The position numbers and the translations under genes were made by a program. Below the pieces are notes generated by a model, which searched no databases, was not told the origin of the DNA, and saw nothing but the letters and a program-made list of their open reading frames with translations. This document shows positions 26,803 to 35,646 of a DNA stretch of 64,000 nucleotides, piece after piece; positions within the stretch are counted from its first letter, which is position 1, and each line of letters begins with the position of its first letter. Source of the DNA: Ectothiorhodospira mobilis (GTDB taxonomy: Bacteria > Pseudomonadota > Gammaproteobacteria > Ectothiorhodospirales > Ectothiorhodospiraceae); the NCBI RefSeq assembly GCF_016584115.1, contig NZ_NRSK01000005.1, forward strand, positions 62,001 through 126,000, in the 5' to 3' direction.

Positions 26803-26840
26803 CACTGCCCGTCCGGACCCGAAGGCCCGGACGGGCAGTG
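26803..26840 (-). terminator. Terminator of the rpsP-rimM-trmD-rplS operon
   Basis: Perfect 14-bp inverted repeat (CACTGCCCGTCCGG and its complement) with a 10-base loop, 36 bases beyond the rplS stop, followed on the minus strand by the T-richer TTGTATGG. Confidence 0.7.
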
Positions 26841-26876
26841 AAGGACACCAACCTGGTTCCCTGCGGGGGAGAGACG

Positions 26877-27224
26877 TTACTTGACGTCTTCCTTGATACG
26901 TGCCGCCTTGCCGGTCCGGCCGCGCAGGTAGTACAGCTTGGCCCGGCGCACCTTGCCGCGGCGCTTGACCTTGATATCCGCCACGGACGGGCTGTAGGTC
27001 TGGAAGACCCGCTCCACCCCTTCCCCGTGGGACATCTTGCGCACGGTGAAGGCGGAGTTGATGCCGCGGTTGCGCTTGGCGATGCAAACGCCCTCGAAGG
27101 CCTGCAGACGCTCGCGGTTGCCTTCCGTCACCTTGACCTGCACGACCACGGTATCGCCGGGCGTGAAATCGGCCACCTCGCGGTTCATCTGCTCGGCTTC
27201 CAGTTGTTGGATGATGTTGCTCAT
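26877..27224 (-). CDS. rplS: Ribosomal protein L19
   Basis: 50S subunit protein at the 30S-50S interface. The 115-residue length is standard. Motifs include [32 protein letters not shown] and the C-terminal [23 protein letters not shown] 27224 was preferred over an upstream in-frame ATG since MSNIIQQLE is the usual start. Last gene of the conserved rpsP-rimM-trmD-rplS operon; 13 bases after trmD. Confidence 0.98.
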   Translation of the reverse strand: MSNIIQQLEAEQMNREVADFTPGDTVVVQVKVTEGNRERLQAFEGVCIAKRNRGINSAFTVRKMSHGEGVERVFQTYSPSVADIKVKRRGKVRRAKLYYLRGRTGKAARIKEDVK

Positions 27225-27237
27225 GTTTCGACCCCTG

Positions 27238-28002
27238 TCAGTCACTGCTCGGCGCGGCCTGCGTGCTCGCGCGGTCGCGTTGATAGTCTTCCAGCAGGCG
27301 GCGGTCCGCCTCGCTCAACTGCATCCCGTCCAGCAGATCGGGCCTCCGCTCCCAGGTCCGCCCCAGGGCCTGCTGTCGCCGCCAGCGGGCGATGCGGCCA
27401 TGGTCACCGCTGAGCAGCACCTGGGGCACCGCCCTGTCCGCATACACCTCGGGACGGGTGTAGTGCGGGCAGTCCAGCAGGCCCTCGGAGAAGGAGTCCT
27501 GCGCCGCCGACTCCGCATCCCCCAGCACCCCGGGCAGGAGCCGGGCGCAGGCATCCACCATCACCATGGCCGCCAGTTCCCCGCCGGAGAGGACGTAGTC
27601 CCCGATGGACCATTCCTCGTCCACCTCCAGCTGGATCAGGCGCTCGTCGATGCCCTCGTAGCGGCCCGCCAGCAGGATCAGCCGTTCGGTCTCGGCCAGG
27701 CGGCGCACCGCCTCCTGATCCAGCACCCGCCCCTGGGGGCTCATGTACAGCACCCGCGCGGGACGGGAATCCGCCCCCCGGGCCGCTTGGATGGCCCGGC
27801 GCAGGGGTTCCGCCTTCATCACCATGCCGGGCCCGCCACCGTAGGGGCGGTCGTCCACCGTGCGATGGCGGTCGTGGGTGTAGTCCCTGGGGTCCCAGCA
27901 GTGCAGGGACAACCGCCCCTGCTCCCGGGCCCGGCCGGTGACGCCCCACTCGGCCACCGAGGCAACCCAGCGGGGAAAGACGCTGACGATATCGAAGCGC
28001 AC
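27238..28002 (-). CDS. trmD: tRNA (guanine37-N1)-methyltransferase TrmD
   Basis: SPOUT-class methyltransferase that makes m1G37 next to the anticodon and prevents +1 frameshifting. The 254-residue protein has [29 protein letters not shown] and the trefoil-knot SAM loop region [16 protein letters not shown], all diagnostic. Two bases after rimM, so probably translationally coupled. Confidence 0.98.
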   Translation of the reverse strand: MRFDIVSVFPRWVASVAEWGVTGRAREQGRLSLHCWDPRDYTHDRHRTVDDRPYGGGPGMVMKAEPLRRAIQAARGADSRPARVLYMSPQGRVLDQEAVRRLAETERLILLAGRYEGIDERLIQLEVDEEWSIGDYVLSGGELAAMVMVDACARLLPGVLGDAESAAQDSFSEGLLDCPHYTRPEVYADRAVPQVLLSGDHGRIARWRRQQALGRTWERRPDLLDGMQLSEADRRLLEDYQRDRASTQAAPSSD

Positions 28003-28004
28003 GT

Positions 28005-28502
28005 CTAGAAGTCCGGGTCCCAGTCCACCCGGATCTCGTCCGCCTCCAGCTGGACGCTCCGGATCACCTGTTCCCGCACATAGGGGATCAGCCGCTCCCG
28101 ATCCCCGTGCACCACCAGGACGTCGTTGGCACCGGTTTGCAGGAGATGATCCACCCGCCCCAGTTCCACCCCCTGGAGGTTGACCACCCGCAGACCCACC
28201 AGGTCGGCCCAGTAGTATTCATCCTCAGGCAGGGGCGGCAACTGGTCCCGGGTGATGGCCAGACGGCAGCCGATACAGGCGCCAGCGGCATCCCGGTCGT
28301 CTACCCCCTGGAACTTGGCCACCAGCCCCTTGCCATGGCTCCGGCCCGCTTCCACGTGCACCTCCGTCCACTGGCCGTTCCGCTCCATGTACAGCGGGTT
28401 GTAGCGGATCAGCTGGGTGCGCGGCTCGGTTTCCGAAAAGATCCTGAGCCAGCCCCGCACGCCGTAGACACCGGCGATGTGCCCCACGACGATACGGTCC
28501 AT
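28005..28502 (-). CDS. rimM: 16S rRNA-processing protein RimM
   Basis: 30S maturation factor that binds S19 and helps assemble the 3' domain. The 165-residue protein has the N-terminal RimM domain ([19 protein letters not shown]) and a C-terminal PRC-barrel domain ([16 protein letters not shown]). The start at 28502 was taken because MDRIVVGHI is the family N-terminus; the open frame upstream reaches into rpsP. Confidence 0.96.
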   Translation of the reverse strand: MDRIVVGHIAGVYGVRGWLRIFSETEPRTQLIRYNPLYMERNGQWTEVHVEAGRSHGKGLVAKFQGVDDRDAAGACIGCRLAITRDQLPPLPEDEYYWADLVGLRVVNLQGVELGRVDHLLQTGANDVLVVHGDRERLIPYVREQVIRSVQLEADEIRVDWDPDF

Positions 28503-28530
28503 CCGGCCCTCGCCCCCGCTTACGGGCGCC

Positions 28531-28788
28531 TCAGGCGCCGGCGTTCTGCTTCTGGAATTCCTTGAGCAGCTTGGAGACGCGCTCGGAGGCACGGGCCCCC
28601 TTGGACAGCCAGTGCTGCACGCGCTCGGCGTCCATGTGCAGGCGCACCTCCTGACCGCGGGCGACGGGATTGAAGTATCCCAGCCGCTCGATGTAACCGC
28701 TGTCCCGGCGACTGCGGGAATCGGTGACCACGATCTTATAGAAGGGCGCCTTCTTGGCGCCTCCGCGAGCGAGTCGAATCGTAACCAT
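28531..28788 (-). CDS. rpsP: Ribosomal protein S16
   Basis: Small 30S protein (85 residues) needed for early 30S assembly. Typical opening [20 protein letters not shown] and motif [17 protein letters not shown]. First gene of the rpsP-rimM-trmD-rplS operon; a clear promoter lies about 60 bases upstream. Confidence 0.98.
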   Translation of the reverse strand: MVTIRLARGGAKKAPFYKIVVTDSRSRRDSGYIERLGYFNPVARGQEVRLHMDAERVQHWLSKGARASERVSKLLKEFQKQNAGA

Positions 28789-28849
28789 CTGCGCTTAGCC
28801 CTGCTTGATCTGGTATCTGGACAGGGGGCGACCCCCCGAGAAACCGGGC

Positions 28850-28877
28850 ATTATACACGCGCGGCGCCCGGGAACAA
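28850..28877 (-). promoter_or_regulatory. Sigma-70 promoter of the rpsP operon
   Basis: On the minus strand TTGTTC (28872-28877), 16 bases, perfect TATAAT (28850-28855) inside GTGTATAATG. Start of transcription would be about 55 bases before the rpsP ATG. The -35 box abuts the ffh hairpin. Confidence 0.75.
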
Positions 28878-28893
28878 GTGGCCCCGGGGCCAC
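28878..28893 (-). terminator. Palindrome after ffh
   Basis: Perfect 16-base palindrome GTGGCCCCGGGGCCAC five bases beyond the ffh stop; on the minus strand it is followed by TTGTTCCC. Possible short terminator hairpin (6-bp stem). It directly touches the rpsP promoter. Confidence 0.4.
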
Positions 28894-28898
28894 GCATC

Positions 28899-30260
28899 TC
28901 AGAACGGCAGGCGCCCCCCGGGCATCTGCCCCTTGAGGGATTTCATCATCTTGCCCATGCCCCCCTTGGAGAACTGCTTGACCATCTTGCTCATCTGCAT
29001 GTGCTGCTTGAGCAGGCGGTTGACATCCTGCACCTGGGTACCGGAACCGGCGGCGATGCGGCGTTTGCGTGACCCCTTGATGAGCTCCGGATGACGCCGT
29101 TCCTTGGGGGTCATGGAATTGATGATGGCCACCATGCGGTTCAGGTCCTTATCGTGGGCCTTGTTGCGCACGGCCTCCGGCAGGTCCCCCGCCCCGGGCA
29201 GCTTCTCGATGAGGGAGTTGACCCCGCCCATCTTGGACATCTGCGTGAGCTGGTCGCGCAGGTCCTCCAGGTCAAAGCGCTTGCCCTTCTTGATCTTGCG
29301 GGCCAGCTTCTCCGCCTTGTCCTGATCCACCTGGCGCGTGGCCTCCTCCACCAAGCTGACCACATCACCCATGCCCAGGATGCGGGAGGCCACGCGTTCG
29401 GGGTGAAAGGGCTCCAGGGCCGTGGGCTTCTCCCCCATCCCCAGGAACTTGATGGGCCGGCCGGTGATGTGGCGCACCGACAGGGCGGCGCCGCCGCGGG
29501 CGTCCCCGTCCGCCTTGGTGAGCACCACACCGGTGAGCGGCAGCGCGTCGCTGAAGGCCTTGGCGGTGTTGGCGGCGTCCTGCCCCGTCATGCTGTCCAC
29601 CACGAACAGGGTCTCCACCGGGTTCAGGCCCTCGTGCAGCCGGCGGATCTCCTCCATCATCTCGGCGTCCACGTGCAGGCGCCCGGCGGTGTCGATGATG
29701 AGCACGTCGCGGTACTGGCGGCGGGCATGATCCAGGGCCGCCTCGGCGATGGCCAGGGGATCGTCGCCGGCGTCACTGGGGAAGAACTCCACCCCCACCT
29801 CCCCGGCCAGGGTCTCCAGCTGGCGGATGGCTGCGGGGCGGTAGACGTCGCAACTGGCCACCACCACCTTCTTGTCCTGGCGCTCCCGCAGCCAGCGGGC
29901 CAGCTTGGCCACCGTGGTGGTCTTGCCGGCCCCCTGCAACCCGGCCATGAGGATCACGGCGGGGGGCTGGGTATTGAGGTTGATGCCGTCGTTGGCATCC
30001 CCCATGACATGCACCAGCTCGTCGTTCACCACCTTCACCAGGGCCTGGCCGGGGGTGATGCTGGCCACCACCTCCTGGCCCACGGCCCGTTCCTTGACCC
30101 GGGAGATGAACTCCCGCACCACCGGCAGGGCGACGTCCGCCTCCAGCAGGGCCTTGCGCACCTCGCGCACGGTGTCCTGGATATTCTCCTCGGTGAGCCG
30201 GGACTGGCCACGGAGGCGTTTGAGGGTGCCTTGCAGGCGCTCGGATAGGCTATCGAACAT
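28899..30260 (-). CDS. ffh: Signal recognition particle protein Ffh
   Basis: GTPase of the bacterial SRP; with 4.5S RNA it targets inner-membrane proteins to FtsY and SecYEG. The 453-residue protein has the N domain, the GTPase domain (P-loop GLQGAGKTTTVAKLA, then DTAGR, TKADGDARGG) and the methionine-rich M domain with SRKRRIAAGSGT and QMSKMVKQFSKGGMGKMMK. Length is standard. It is upstream of, and co-directional with, the rpsP operon but with its own hairpin, and divergent from ypjD, an order common in gammaproteobacteria. Confidence 0.98.
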   Translation of the reverse strand: MFDSLSERLQGTLKRLRGQSRLTEENIQDTVREVRKALLEADVALPVVREFISRVKERAVGQEVVASITPGQALVKVVNDELVHVMGDANDGINLNTQPPAVILMAGLQGAGKTTTVAKLARWLRERQDKKVVVASCDVYRPAAIRQLETLAGEVGVEFFPSDAGDDPLAIAEAALDHARRQYRDVLIIDTAGRLHVDAEMMEEIRRLHEGLNPVETLFVVDSMTGQDAANTAKAFSDALPLTGVVLTKADGDARGGAALSVRHITGRPIKFLGMGEKPTALEPFHPERVASRILGMGDVVSLVEEATRQVDQDKAEKLARKIKKGKRFDLEDLRDQLTQMSKMGGVNSLIEKLPGAGDLPEAVRNKAHDKDLNRMVAIINSMTPKERRHPELIKGSRKRRIAAGSGTQVQDVNRLLKQHMQMSKMVKQFSKGGMGKMMKSLKGQMPGGRLPF

Positions 30261-30403
30261 GACGCATCACTGACGGGACGGTGTTGAAGGGCATTGTATC
30301 GGGAAACGCTTCCGCTGCCGAGATCAAGGGCGCACGACCGCCTTCAAAGGTGGGGTGTTTTGTGCAATGATTCCCCTTTGGATTCCAAGGTTTGGTGCCC
30401 TCC

Positions 30404-31222
30404 ATGCTGCTTGCCACCATCGGTTTTGTCGCCACCGTGCTCTACTTCACCGGCGGGGCCCTGCTCATGCAGCGGCTGCGCCTGGCCGCCGCCGGCGGCA
30501 GCGCGAGCATACGCAGTCGCATCGCCCTGTTCTCGGTCTGGGGCGGTGCCATCCTGCTGCACGCCCTTATCATCTACAGCTTCAGCTTCGCCCCCGGGGG
30601 GCCGGGCATGGGGGTCTTCGGCATCGTCTCCATGACCGCCTGGATCATCGCCGTCTTCCTGTTCCTGTGGTCCCTGAACCATCCCATCCATGTCCTGGGC
30701 ATCGTGCTCCTGCCCTTCGCCGGGGTGACGGTGGCCCTGGAGATGGCCCTGGCGGGGGCGACGCCCATGGTGGACGTGATGGAACCCGGCCTGCGGGCCC
30801 ACACCCTGCTGTCCATGATCGCCTTCAGCCTGCTCACCATTGCCGCCATCCAGGCGGTGCTGCTGGCGGTGCAGAACCGCAGCCTGCACAATCACCGTCC
30901 CGGCGGGCTCATCCGCGCCCTGCCCCCTTTGTCCATGATGGACTCCATGCTCTTTCACATCATCGGCTGGGGGTTCGTCTTCCTCACCGCGGCCCTGATC
31001 ACCGGCATCTTCGTCTGGGACGACGTGATGACCCGCTCCCTCATGCACAAGGTCGTGTTCGCGGTCATCGCCTGGTTCGTCTTCGCCATCCTGCTGTTCG
31101 GTCGTTTCCGCTTTGGCTGGCGGGGGCGCAAGGCCGTGCGCTGGACCCTGGCCGGCTTCGCCTGGCTGGTGGTGGCCTACGTGGGCAGCCTGGTCATCGT
31201 CGAGATGATGATGCCCGCCTGA
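30404..31222 (+). CDS. ypjD: YpjD-like membrane protein of the cytochrome c assembly (CcsA/ResC) family
   Basis: Polytopic inner-membrane protein, 272 residues with about eight hydrophobic segments. It is related to CcsA/CcmC haem-handling proteins but lacks a tryptophan-rich WWD motif, as YpjD does. SLLTIAAIQAVLLAVQN and MDSMLFHIIGWGFVFLTAALITG are typical of the family. Start taken at ATG 30404; in-frame TTG 30392 and GTG 30395 lie just upstream. Its position, divergent from ffh and followed by a CorB-like gene, matches E. coli ypjD-yfjD. Function is unproven. Confidence 0.85.
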   Translation: MLLATIGFVATVLYFTGGALLMQRLRLAAAGGSASIRSRIALFSVWGGAILLHALIIYSFSFAPGGPGMGVFGIVSMTAWIIAVFLFLWSLNHPIHVLGIVLLPFAGVTVALEMALAGATPMVDVMEPGLRAHTLLSMIAFSLLTIAAIQAVLLAVQNRSLHNHRPGGLIRALPPLSMMDSMLFHIIGWGFVFLTAALITGIFVWDDVMTRSLMHKVVFAVIAWFVFAILLFGRFRFGWRGRKAVRWTLAGFAWLVVAYVGSLVIVEMMMPA

Positions 31223-31236
31223 CCCCCATGGCGTGC

Positions 31237-31266
31237 TTGACAGGCCACGGCCCCGATCCGTCTAAT
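31237..31266 (+). promoter_or_regulatory. Probable sigma-70 promoter of the corB-like gene
   Basis: Consensus TTGACA (31237-31242), 18-base spacer, TCTAAT (31261-31266). Transcription would start about 35 bases before TTG 31308. Confidence 0.6.
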
Positions 31267-31307
31267 GCCCTGCATGGACCGCCCATCGCCCTGCGGATAA
31301 ACGCGTC

Positions 31308-32594
31308 TTGAACGAAATCCCCCTGAGCGTCCTCGCCCTGGTCCTGGTGGCGCTGTTCTTCTGCTCGGCCTTCTTCTCCGGGTCGGAGACGGCGCTCATG
31401 TCCCTCAACCGCTACCGCATGCGCCACCTGGCGCAGGCGGGCCATGGCGGGGCGCGTCGTGCCCAGAGACTGCTGGATCAGCCCGACCGGCTCATCGGCC
31501 TGATCCTTTTGGGCAACAACTTCGTCAATATCCTCATCACCCAGGTGGCCACCTACATGGGCTACCGGGTCTACGGGGACGCCGGGGTCGCCATCGCCAC
31601 CGGATTGCTCACCCTGACCCTGCTGGTCTTCGCCGAGGTGGCCCCCAAGACCCTGGCGGCCACCCATTCCGACCGCGTGGCCTACCCCGCCTCCTATGTC
31701 TATACCCCCCTGCTGGTGGTGGCCTACCCCCTGGTGTGGACCGTCAATATGGTGGCCAACGGGGTGCTGCGGGCACTGGGGGTACGGCCCCGGGAAGGAT
31801 CGCACCACGCCCTCTCCAGCGAGGAACTGCGGGTGGCGGTGAACGAGGCGGGCAACCTGATCCCGGCACGCCACCAGCGCATGCTGGTGAACCTGCTGGA
31901 CCTGGAGAAGGCCACGGTGGAGGACATCATGGTGCCGCGCAACGAGATCGTCGGCATCGACCTGGAAGACGACTGGGACGAGATCGAGGCCCAGATCATC
32001 CACAGCCAGTACACCCGTCTGCCCGTCTTCCAGGGGAGCATCGACCACATCCTGGGGTTCATCCACCTGCGCCGTGTGCTGCCCCTGGTGCACCAGGGGG
32101 ATTTCGGCCGGGAACAGCTCCGCCGCCACCTGCGGGATCCCTACTTCATCCCGGAAGGGACCAACCTGAACCGCCAGCTGCTCAACTTCCAGCGGGAACG
32201 CCGGCGCATCGGCCTGGTGGTGGACGAGTACGGTGACATCCAGGGCCTGGTGACCCTGGAGGATCTGCTGGAGGAGGTGGTGGGGGAATTCACCACCGAC
32301 CCGGCGGATGTCTCCCCGGAGATCACGCCCCAGGCGGATGGCAGCCACCTGGTGGATGCCTCCATCCAGCTACGGGAACTGAACCGGGTCCTGGGCACCA
32401 CCTTCCGTCTGGACGGTCCGCGCACCCTCAACGGGCTGCTGCTGGAATACCTGGAGACCATTCCCGAGGCCAGCACCAGCGTGCTCATCGACGGCTACCC
32501 CGTGGAGATCGTGCACGTGAAGAGCAATGCCGTGAAGACGGCCCGCATCGGGCCACGGCTGAAGCAACCGCCGGCGGACACGGACACCGCCTGA
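31308..32594 (+). CDS. CNNM/CorB (YfjD-like) transporter-associated protein
   Basis: Membrane protein with cytoplasmic CBS pair, related to CorB/CorC and eukaryotic CNNM proteins linked to magnesium or cobalt transport. The 428-residue protein has an N-terminal DUF21 membrane domain (about 1-180; SGSETALMSLNRYR, GNNFVNILIT, EVAPKTLAA). Two CBS domains follow (about 200-325; VEDIMVPRNEIVGI, GLVVDEYGDIQGLVTLEDLL). A CorC-HlyC C-terminal domain (about 345-420) closes it. Start is TTG 31308 with no better ATG. radA follows after 5 bases, probably co-transcribed. Confidence 0.93.
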   Translation: MNEIPLSVLALVLVALFFCSAFFSGSETALMSLNRYRMRHLAQAGHGGARRAQRLLDQPDRLIGLILLGNNFVNILITQVATYMGYRVYGDAGVAIATGLLTLTLLVFAEVAPKTLAATHSDRVAYPASYVYTPLLVVAYPLVWTVNMVANGVLRALGVRPREGSHHALSSEELRVAVNEAGNLIPARHQRMLVNLLDLEKATVEDIMVPRNEIVGIDLEDDWDEIEAQIIHSQYTRLPVFQGSIDHILGFIHLRRVLPLVHQGDFGREQLRRHLRDPYFIPEGTNLNRQLLNFQRERRRIGLVVDEYGDIQGLVTLEDLLEEVVGEFTTDPADVSPEITPQADGSHLVDASIQLRELNRVLGTTFRLDGPRTLNGLLLEYLETIPEASTSVLIDGYPVEIVHVKSNAVKTARIGPRLKQPPADTDTA

Positions 32595-32599
32595 TCCCC

Positions 32600-33955
32600 A
32601 TGGCCCGCACCCGCACCCGCTATCAATGCACCGCCTGCGGGGCCGTATCCCCCAAGTGGATCGGCCAGTGCCCGGACTGCGGCGCCTGGAACCGCATGGA
32701 GGAGATGGTGGAGACCTCCGCCGGGGACGGCGGACGCTTTGCCGGTTACGCCGGCGACGCCCCCTCCCGGGTGCAGCGCCTGGGGGATGTACAGGGGGGC
32801 GGCCAGGCCCGCCTGTCCACGGGCATCAGCGAGCTGGACCGGGCCCTGGGGGGCGGGCTGGTGGCCGGCTCCGTGGTGCTCATCGGCGGCGACCCGGGCA
32901 TCGGCAAGTCCACCCTGCTGCTGCAGACCCTGGCCACCCTCCCTGACCTGTCCAGCCTCTATGTCACCGGCGAGGAATCCCCCGAGCAGGTCTCCCTGCG
33001 GGGACGCCGTCTGGGATTGCCCTGCGACGACCTGCGCCTGCTCACGGAGACCTGCGTCGAGCGCATCGTGGCCCACGCCCGCAGCGAAGCCCCCCGGGCC
33101 ATGGTGGTGGATTCCATCCAGACCCTGTACTCGGAACAGCTGCAGTCGGCGCCGGGCTCTGTATCCCAGGTACGCGAGAGCGCCGCCGTGCTGGTGCGCC
33201 ACGCCAAGCAGACCGGCACCGCCCTGTTCATCGTCGGCCACGTCACCAAGGAGGGTCAGATCGCCGGACCCCGGGTGCTGGAGCACATGGTGGACACGGT
33301 GCTCTATTTCGAGGGGGACCCGGGCGGCCGCTACCGCATCCTGCGGGCGGTGAAGAACCGCTTCGGGGCGGTGAATGAACTGGGGGTCTTCGCCATGCTG
33401 GAGACGGGTCTCAAGCCGGTGACCAACCCCTCGGCCATCTTCCTCTCCCGCCACGAGGAACCCGTGCCGGGCAGTGTCATCATGGTCACCCGGGAAGGCA
33501 CCCGCCCCCTCATGGTGGAGGTGCAGGCCCTGGTGGCGGAGAGTCATGCACCACAGCCACGGCGCATCACCGTGGGGCTGGAACAGAACCGGCTGGCCAT
33601 GCTCCTGGCGGTGCTGCACCGCCATGGAGGCCTTGCCCTGTTCGACCAGGATGTGTTCGTCAACGTGGTGGGCGGGGTGCGGGTGAGCGAGACCGCCGCC
33701 GACCTGCCCATGCTCCTGGCCGCCCTCTCCAGCTTCCGCGACCGGCCCCTGCCCCACGATATGGTCAGTTTCGGTGAAGTGGGCCTGGCGGGGGAGATCC
33801 GCCCCGTGCCCAATGGCGAGGAGCGGCTGCGGGAGGCGGTCAAGCACGGCTTCACCCGGGCCGTGGTGCCGGCCGCCAACCTGCCCCGCAAGGGCATCCG
33901 GGACATGGAGATCACCCCCGCCCGGCGCCTGGCGGAGGTGCTGGAGGTGATCTGA
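32600..33955 (+). CDS. radA: DNA repair ATPase RadA (Sms)
   Basis: RecA-like helicase that processes branched recombination intermediates. The 451-residue protein has the four-Cys zinc finger (C10, C13, C24, C27), the Walker A motif GGDPGIGKST (96-105), the RadA-specific KNRFG motif (in VKNRFGAVNE) and a C-terminal Lon-protease-like domain lacking the catalytic Ser. Length is typical. It lies downstream of the corB-like gene and converges with the ferritin-like gene. Confidence 0.97.
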   Translation: MARTRTRYQCTACGAVSPKWIGQCPDCGAWNRMEEMVETSAGDGGRFAGYAGDAPSRVQRLGDVQGGGQARLSTGISELDRALGGGLVAGSVVLIGGDPGIGKSTLLLQTLATLPDLSSLYVTGEESPEQVSLRGRRLGLPCDDLRLLTETCVERIVAHARSEAPRAMVVDSIQTLYSEQLQSAPGSVSQVRESAAVLVRHAKQTGTALFIVGHVTKEGQIAGPRVLEHMVDTVLYFEGDPGGRYRILRAVKNRFGAVNELGVFAMLETGLKPVTNPSAIFLSRHEEPVPGSVIMVTREGTRPLMVEVQALVAESHAPQPRRITVGLEQNRLAMLLAVLHRHGGLALFDQDVFVNVVGGVRVSETAADLPMLLAALSSFRDRPLPHDMVSFGEVGLAGEIRPVPNGEERLREAVKHGFTRAVVPAANLPRKGIRDMEITPARRLAEVLEVI

Positions 33956-33972
33956 CCCCCTGGCGGCGATCC

Positions 33973-34275
33973 CTACCCGGCGTGCTTCTCCAGATCGGCG
34001 ATGGGCCGGTCCGTGAACAGGTAGTCCCGCAGATGGCGATCGAAGGCGGGATCCCGGCGGCGGATCCACTCCAGCAGCATGGCGGCATGCTCCTTCTCCT
34101 CATCCCGGTTGTGGGCGAGGATAGCGGACAGCTCCGAGTCGGTGCAGGCATCCACCCGCTGCTGGTACCAGTCCACCGCTTCCAGTTCCTCCATGAGGGA
34201 CACGATCGCCCGGTGCATGTCCCGGGTATGGGCCGTCAGATCCTCCACCGGTTCGTGGTACCCTTCGCTTGCCAT
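33973..34275 (-). CDS. Encapsulated-ferritin-like (EncFtn) protein, no shell gene and no targeting tail
   Basis: A 100-residue ferritin-like protein of the EncFtn family, which forms decameric rings that oxidise Fe(II) inside encapsulin shells. The core closely resembles the Rhodospirillum rubrum protein as I recall it: RAIVSLMEELEAVDWYQQRV, then AILAHNRDEEKEHAAMLLEW, then DYLFTDRPI. Family metal ligands are present as E29, E30, E32, E60 and H63. The protein ends almost directly after the ring core (LEKHAG), so the C-terminal extension that addresses the cargo to the shell is missing, and no encapsulin gene lies in the window. GGAGGAGG precedes the ATG. Convergent with radA, divergent from xseB. 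Confidence 0.85.
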   Translation of the reverse strand: MASEGYHEPVEDLTAHTRDMHRAIVSLMEELEAVDWYQQRVDACTDSELSAILAHNRDEEKEHAAMLLEWIRRRDPAFDRHLRDYLFTDRPIADLEKHAG

Positions 34276-34310
34276 GATGCCTCCTCCAGGGTTCGGAATG
34301 GATAAAGGCC

Positions 34311-34340
34311 ATTCAGACCCATTTCCGGCCATGGCGTCAA
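34311..34340 (-). promoter_or_regulatory. Weak candidate promoter of the ferritin-like gene
   Basis: On the minus strand TTGACG (34335-34340), an 18-base spacer and CTGAAT (34311-34316), about 35 bases before the ATG. The -10 box is poor. Confidence 0.3.
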
Positions 34341-34422
34341 CCAACCCGGCGCCTCCATGCGCGGGGTTTTCGATGCGGGGCGATTTGGATACCGTATTAT
34401 CCTTTTGCAAGACGAGATCCGC

Positions 34423-34698
34423 ATGACCTCTGACGCAACCGCATGCGACACCCCGCCGGACGATCTGGCCGGATTCGAGAAGGACCTGGAGGCGCTGGAA
34501 CAGTTGGTGGAGCGCATGGAACAGGGGGAACTTCCCCTGGAGACCGCCCTGCAGGAATTCGAGCGGGGGATCGCCCTCACCCGGCGCTGTCAGCAGGCAC
34601 TGCAGCAGGCGGAACAGAAGGTGCGCCAGCTCACCGGGGAGGATGCGGAAACCGATTTCGACACGCCCGCACAGCCGGGCCCGGACGGAGAAGACTGA
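34423..34698 (+). CDS. xseB: Exodeoxyribonuclease VII small subunit
   Basis: Small helical subunit that binds XseA to form the single-strand exonuclease VII. The 91-residue protein shows [20 protein letters not shown] followed by [22 protein letters not shown], the family signature, with an acidic tail. The start at 34423 was taken in preference to an in-frame upstream ATG because it gives the usual short N-terminus. The next gene starts directly after the stop (TGA then GTG), as in the common xseB-ispA-dxs order. Confidence 0.95.
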   Translation: MTSDATACDTPPDDLAGFEKDLEALEQLVERMEQGELPLETALQEFERGIALTRRCQQALQQAEQKVRQLTGEDAETDFDTPAQPGPDGED

Positions 34699-35583
34699 GT
34701 GCATCCACGCATCCCCGAACTGCAACAGCGGCTCGAGAACACCCTGGAGGGGTGGCTTCCCGAAAGCCACATCCTCCCCGGACGCCTGCATGAGGCCATG
34801 CGCTACAGCGCCCTGGACGGGGGCAAGCGCATCCGTCCCGTGCTCACCTATGCCACCGGCATGGCGCTGGGGGTCCCGCTGGAACAGCTGGATGGGCCCG
34901 CCTGCGCCGTGGAACTGATCCATGTCTATTCCCTGGTGCACGACGACCTCCCGGCCATGGACGATGACGACCTGCGCCGCGGCAAACCCACCTGCCACAA
35001 GGCCTACGACGACGCCACCGCCATCCTGGTGGGGGATGCCCTGCAGGCCCTGGCCTTCCAGATCCTGGCCACCGACCCCGCCATGGTGCCGGACCCGGCG
35101 GCCCGCCTGCGCATGGTCGGACGACTGGCCCAGGCCGCCGGTTCCCGCGGCATGGTGGGGGGCCAGGGGATCGATCTGGTCTCGGCGGGGCGGCAGCTGG
35201 ACATCGCCGAGCTGGAGGACATGCACATCCACAAGACCGGCGCCCTCATCCGGTCCGCCGTCGCCCTGGGGGCCCTGAGCCAGCCGGAGACGACGCCGGA
35301 GGTGCTGAAGGGTCTGGACCGCTTCGCCAAGTGCATCGGCCTGGCCTTCCAGATCCAGGACGACATCCTGGACGTGGAAGGGGACACCCAGACCCTGGGC
35401 AAGACCCAGGGCTCCGACCAGGCCCGGGACAAGGCCACCTATCCGGCCCTCATCGGCCTGGAGGATTCCAAGGCGCAGGCGCGGGAGTTGGTGGACCGGG
35501 CCCTGGAGGCGGTCTCCCCGCTGGGGGACGAGGCGGAACTGCTGCGCTGGATCGCCCGCTACATTGTCGAGCGCATCCACTGA
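34699..35583 (+). CDS. ispA: Polyprenyl synthetase (farnesyl diphosphate synthase)
   Basis: Chain-elongating prenyltransferase that makes farnesyl (perhaps geranylgeranyl) diphosphate from IPP and DMAPP. The 294-residue protein has GGKRIRP (41-47), the first Asp-rich motif DDLPAMD (82-88) and the second, IQDDILDVEGD (near 219-229). GTG 34699 follows the xseB stop without a gap. With dxs it forms the usual isoprenoid cluster, feeding quinone side chains. Chain length cannot be fixed by eye. Confidence 0.95.
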   Translation: MHPRIPELQQRLENTLEGWLPESHILPGRLHEAMRYSALDGGKRIRPVLTYATGMALGVPLEQLDGPACAVELIHVYSLVHDDLPAMDDDDLRRGKPTCHKAYDDATAILVGDALQALAFQILATDPAMVPDPAARLRMVGRLAQAAGSRGMVGGQGIDLVSAGRQLDIAELEDMHIHKTGALIRSAVALGALSQPETTPEVLKGLDRFAKCIGLAFQIQDDILDVEGDTQTLGKTQGSDQARDKATYPALIGLEDSKAQARELVDRALEAVSPLGDEAELLRWIARYIVERIH

Positions 35584-35591
35584 CCCGCTGC

Positions 35592-35620
35592 TTGCACACC
35601 CGCACGCCCCCGCTGATAAT
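35592..35620 (+). promoter_or_regulatory. Probable sigma-70 promoter of dxs
   Basis: TTGCAC (35592-35597), 17-base spacer, GATAAT (35615-35620), in the 63 bases between ispA and dxs. The start of transcription would be about 20 bases before the dxs ATG. Confidence 0.6.
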
Positions 35621-35646
35621 GAAGGTTTTCGCCCGATGGCAGAGCA

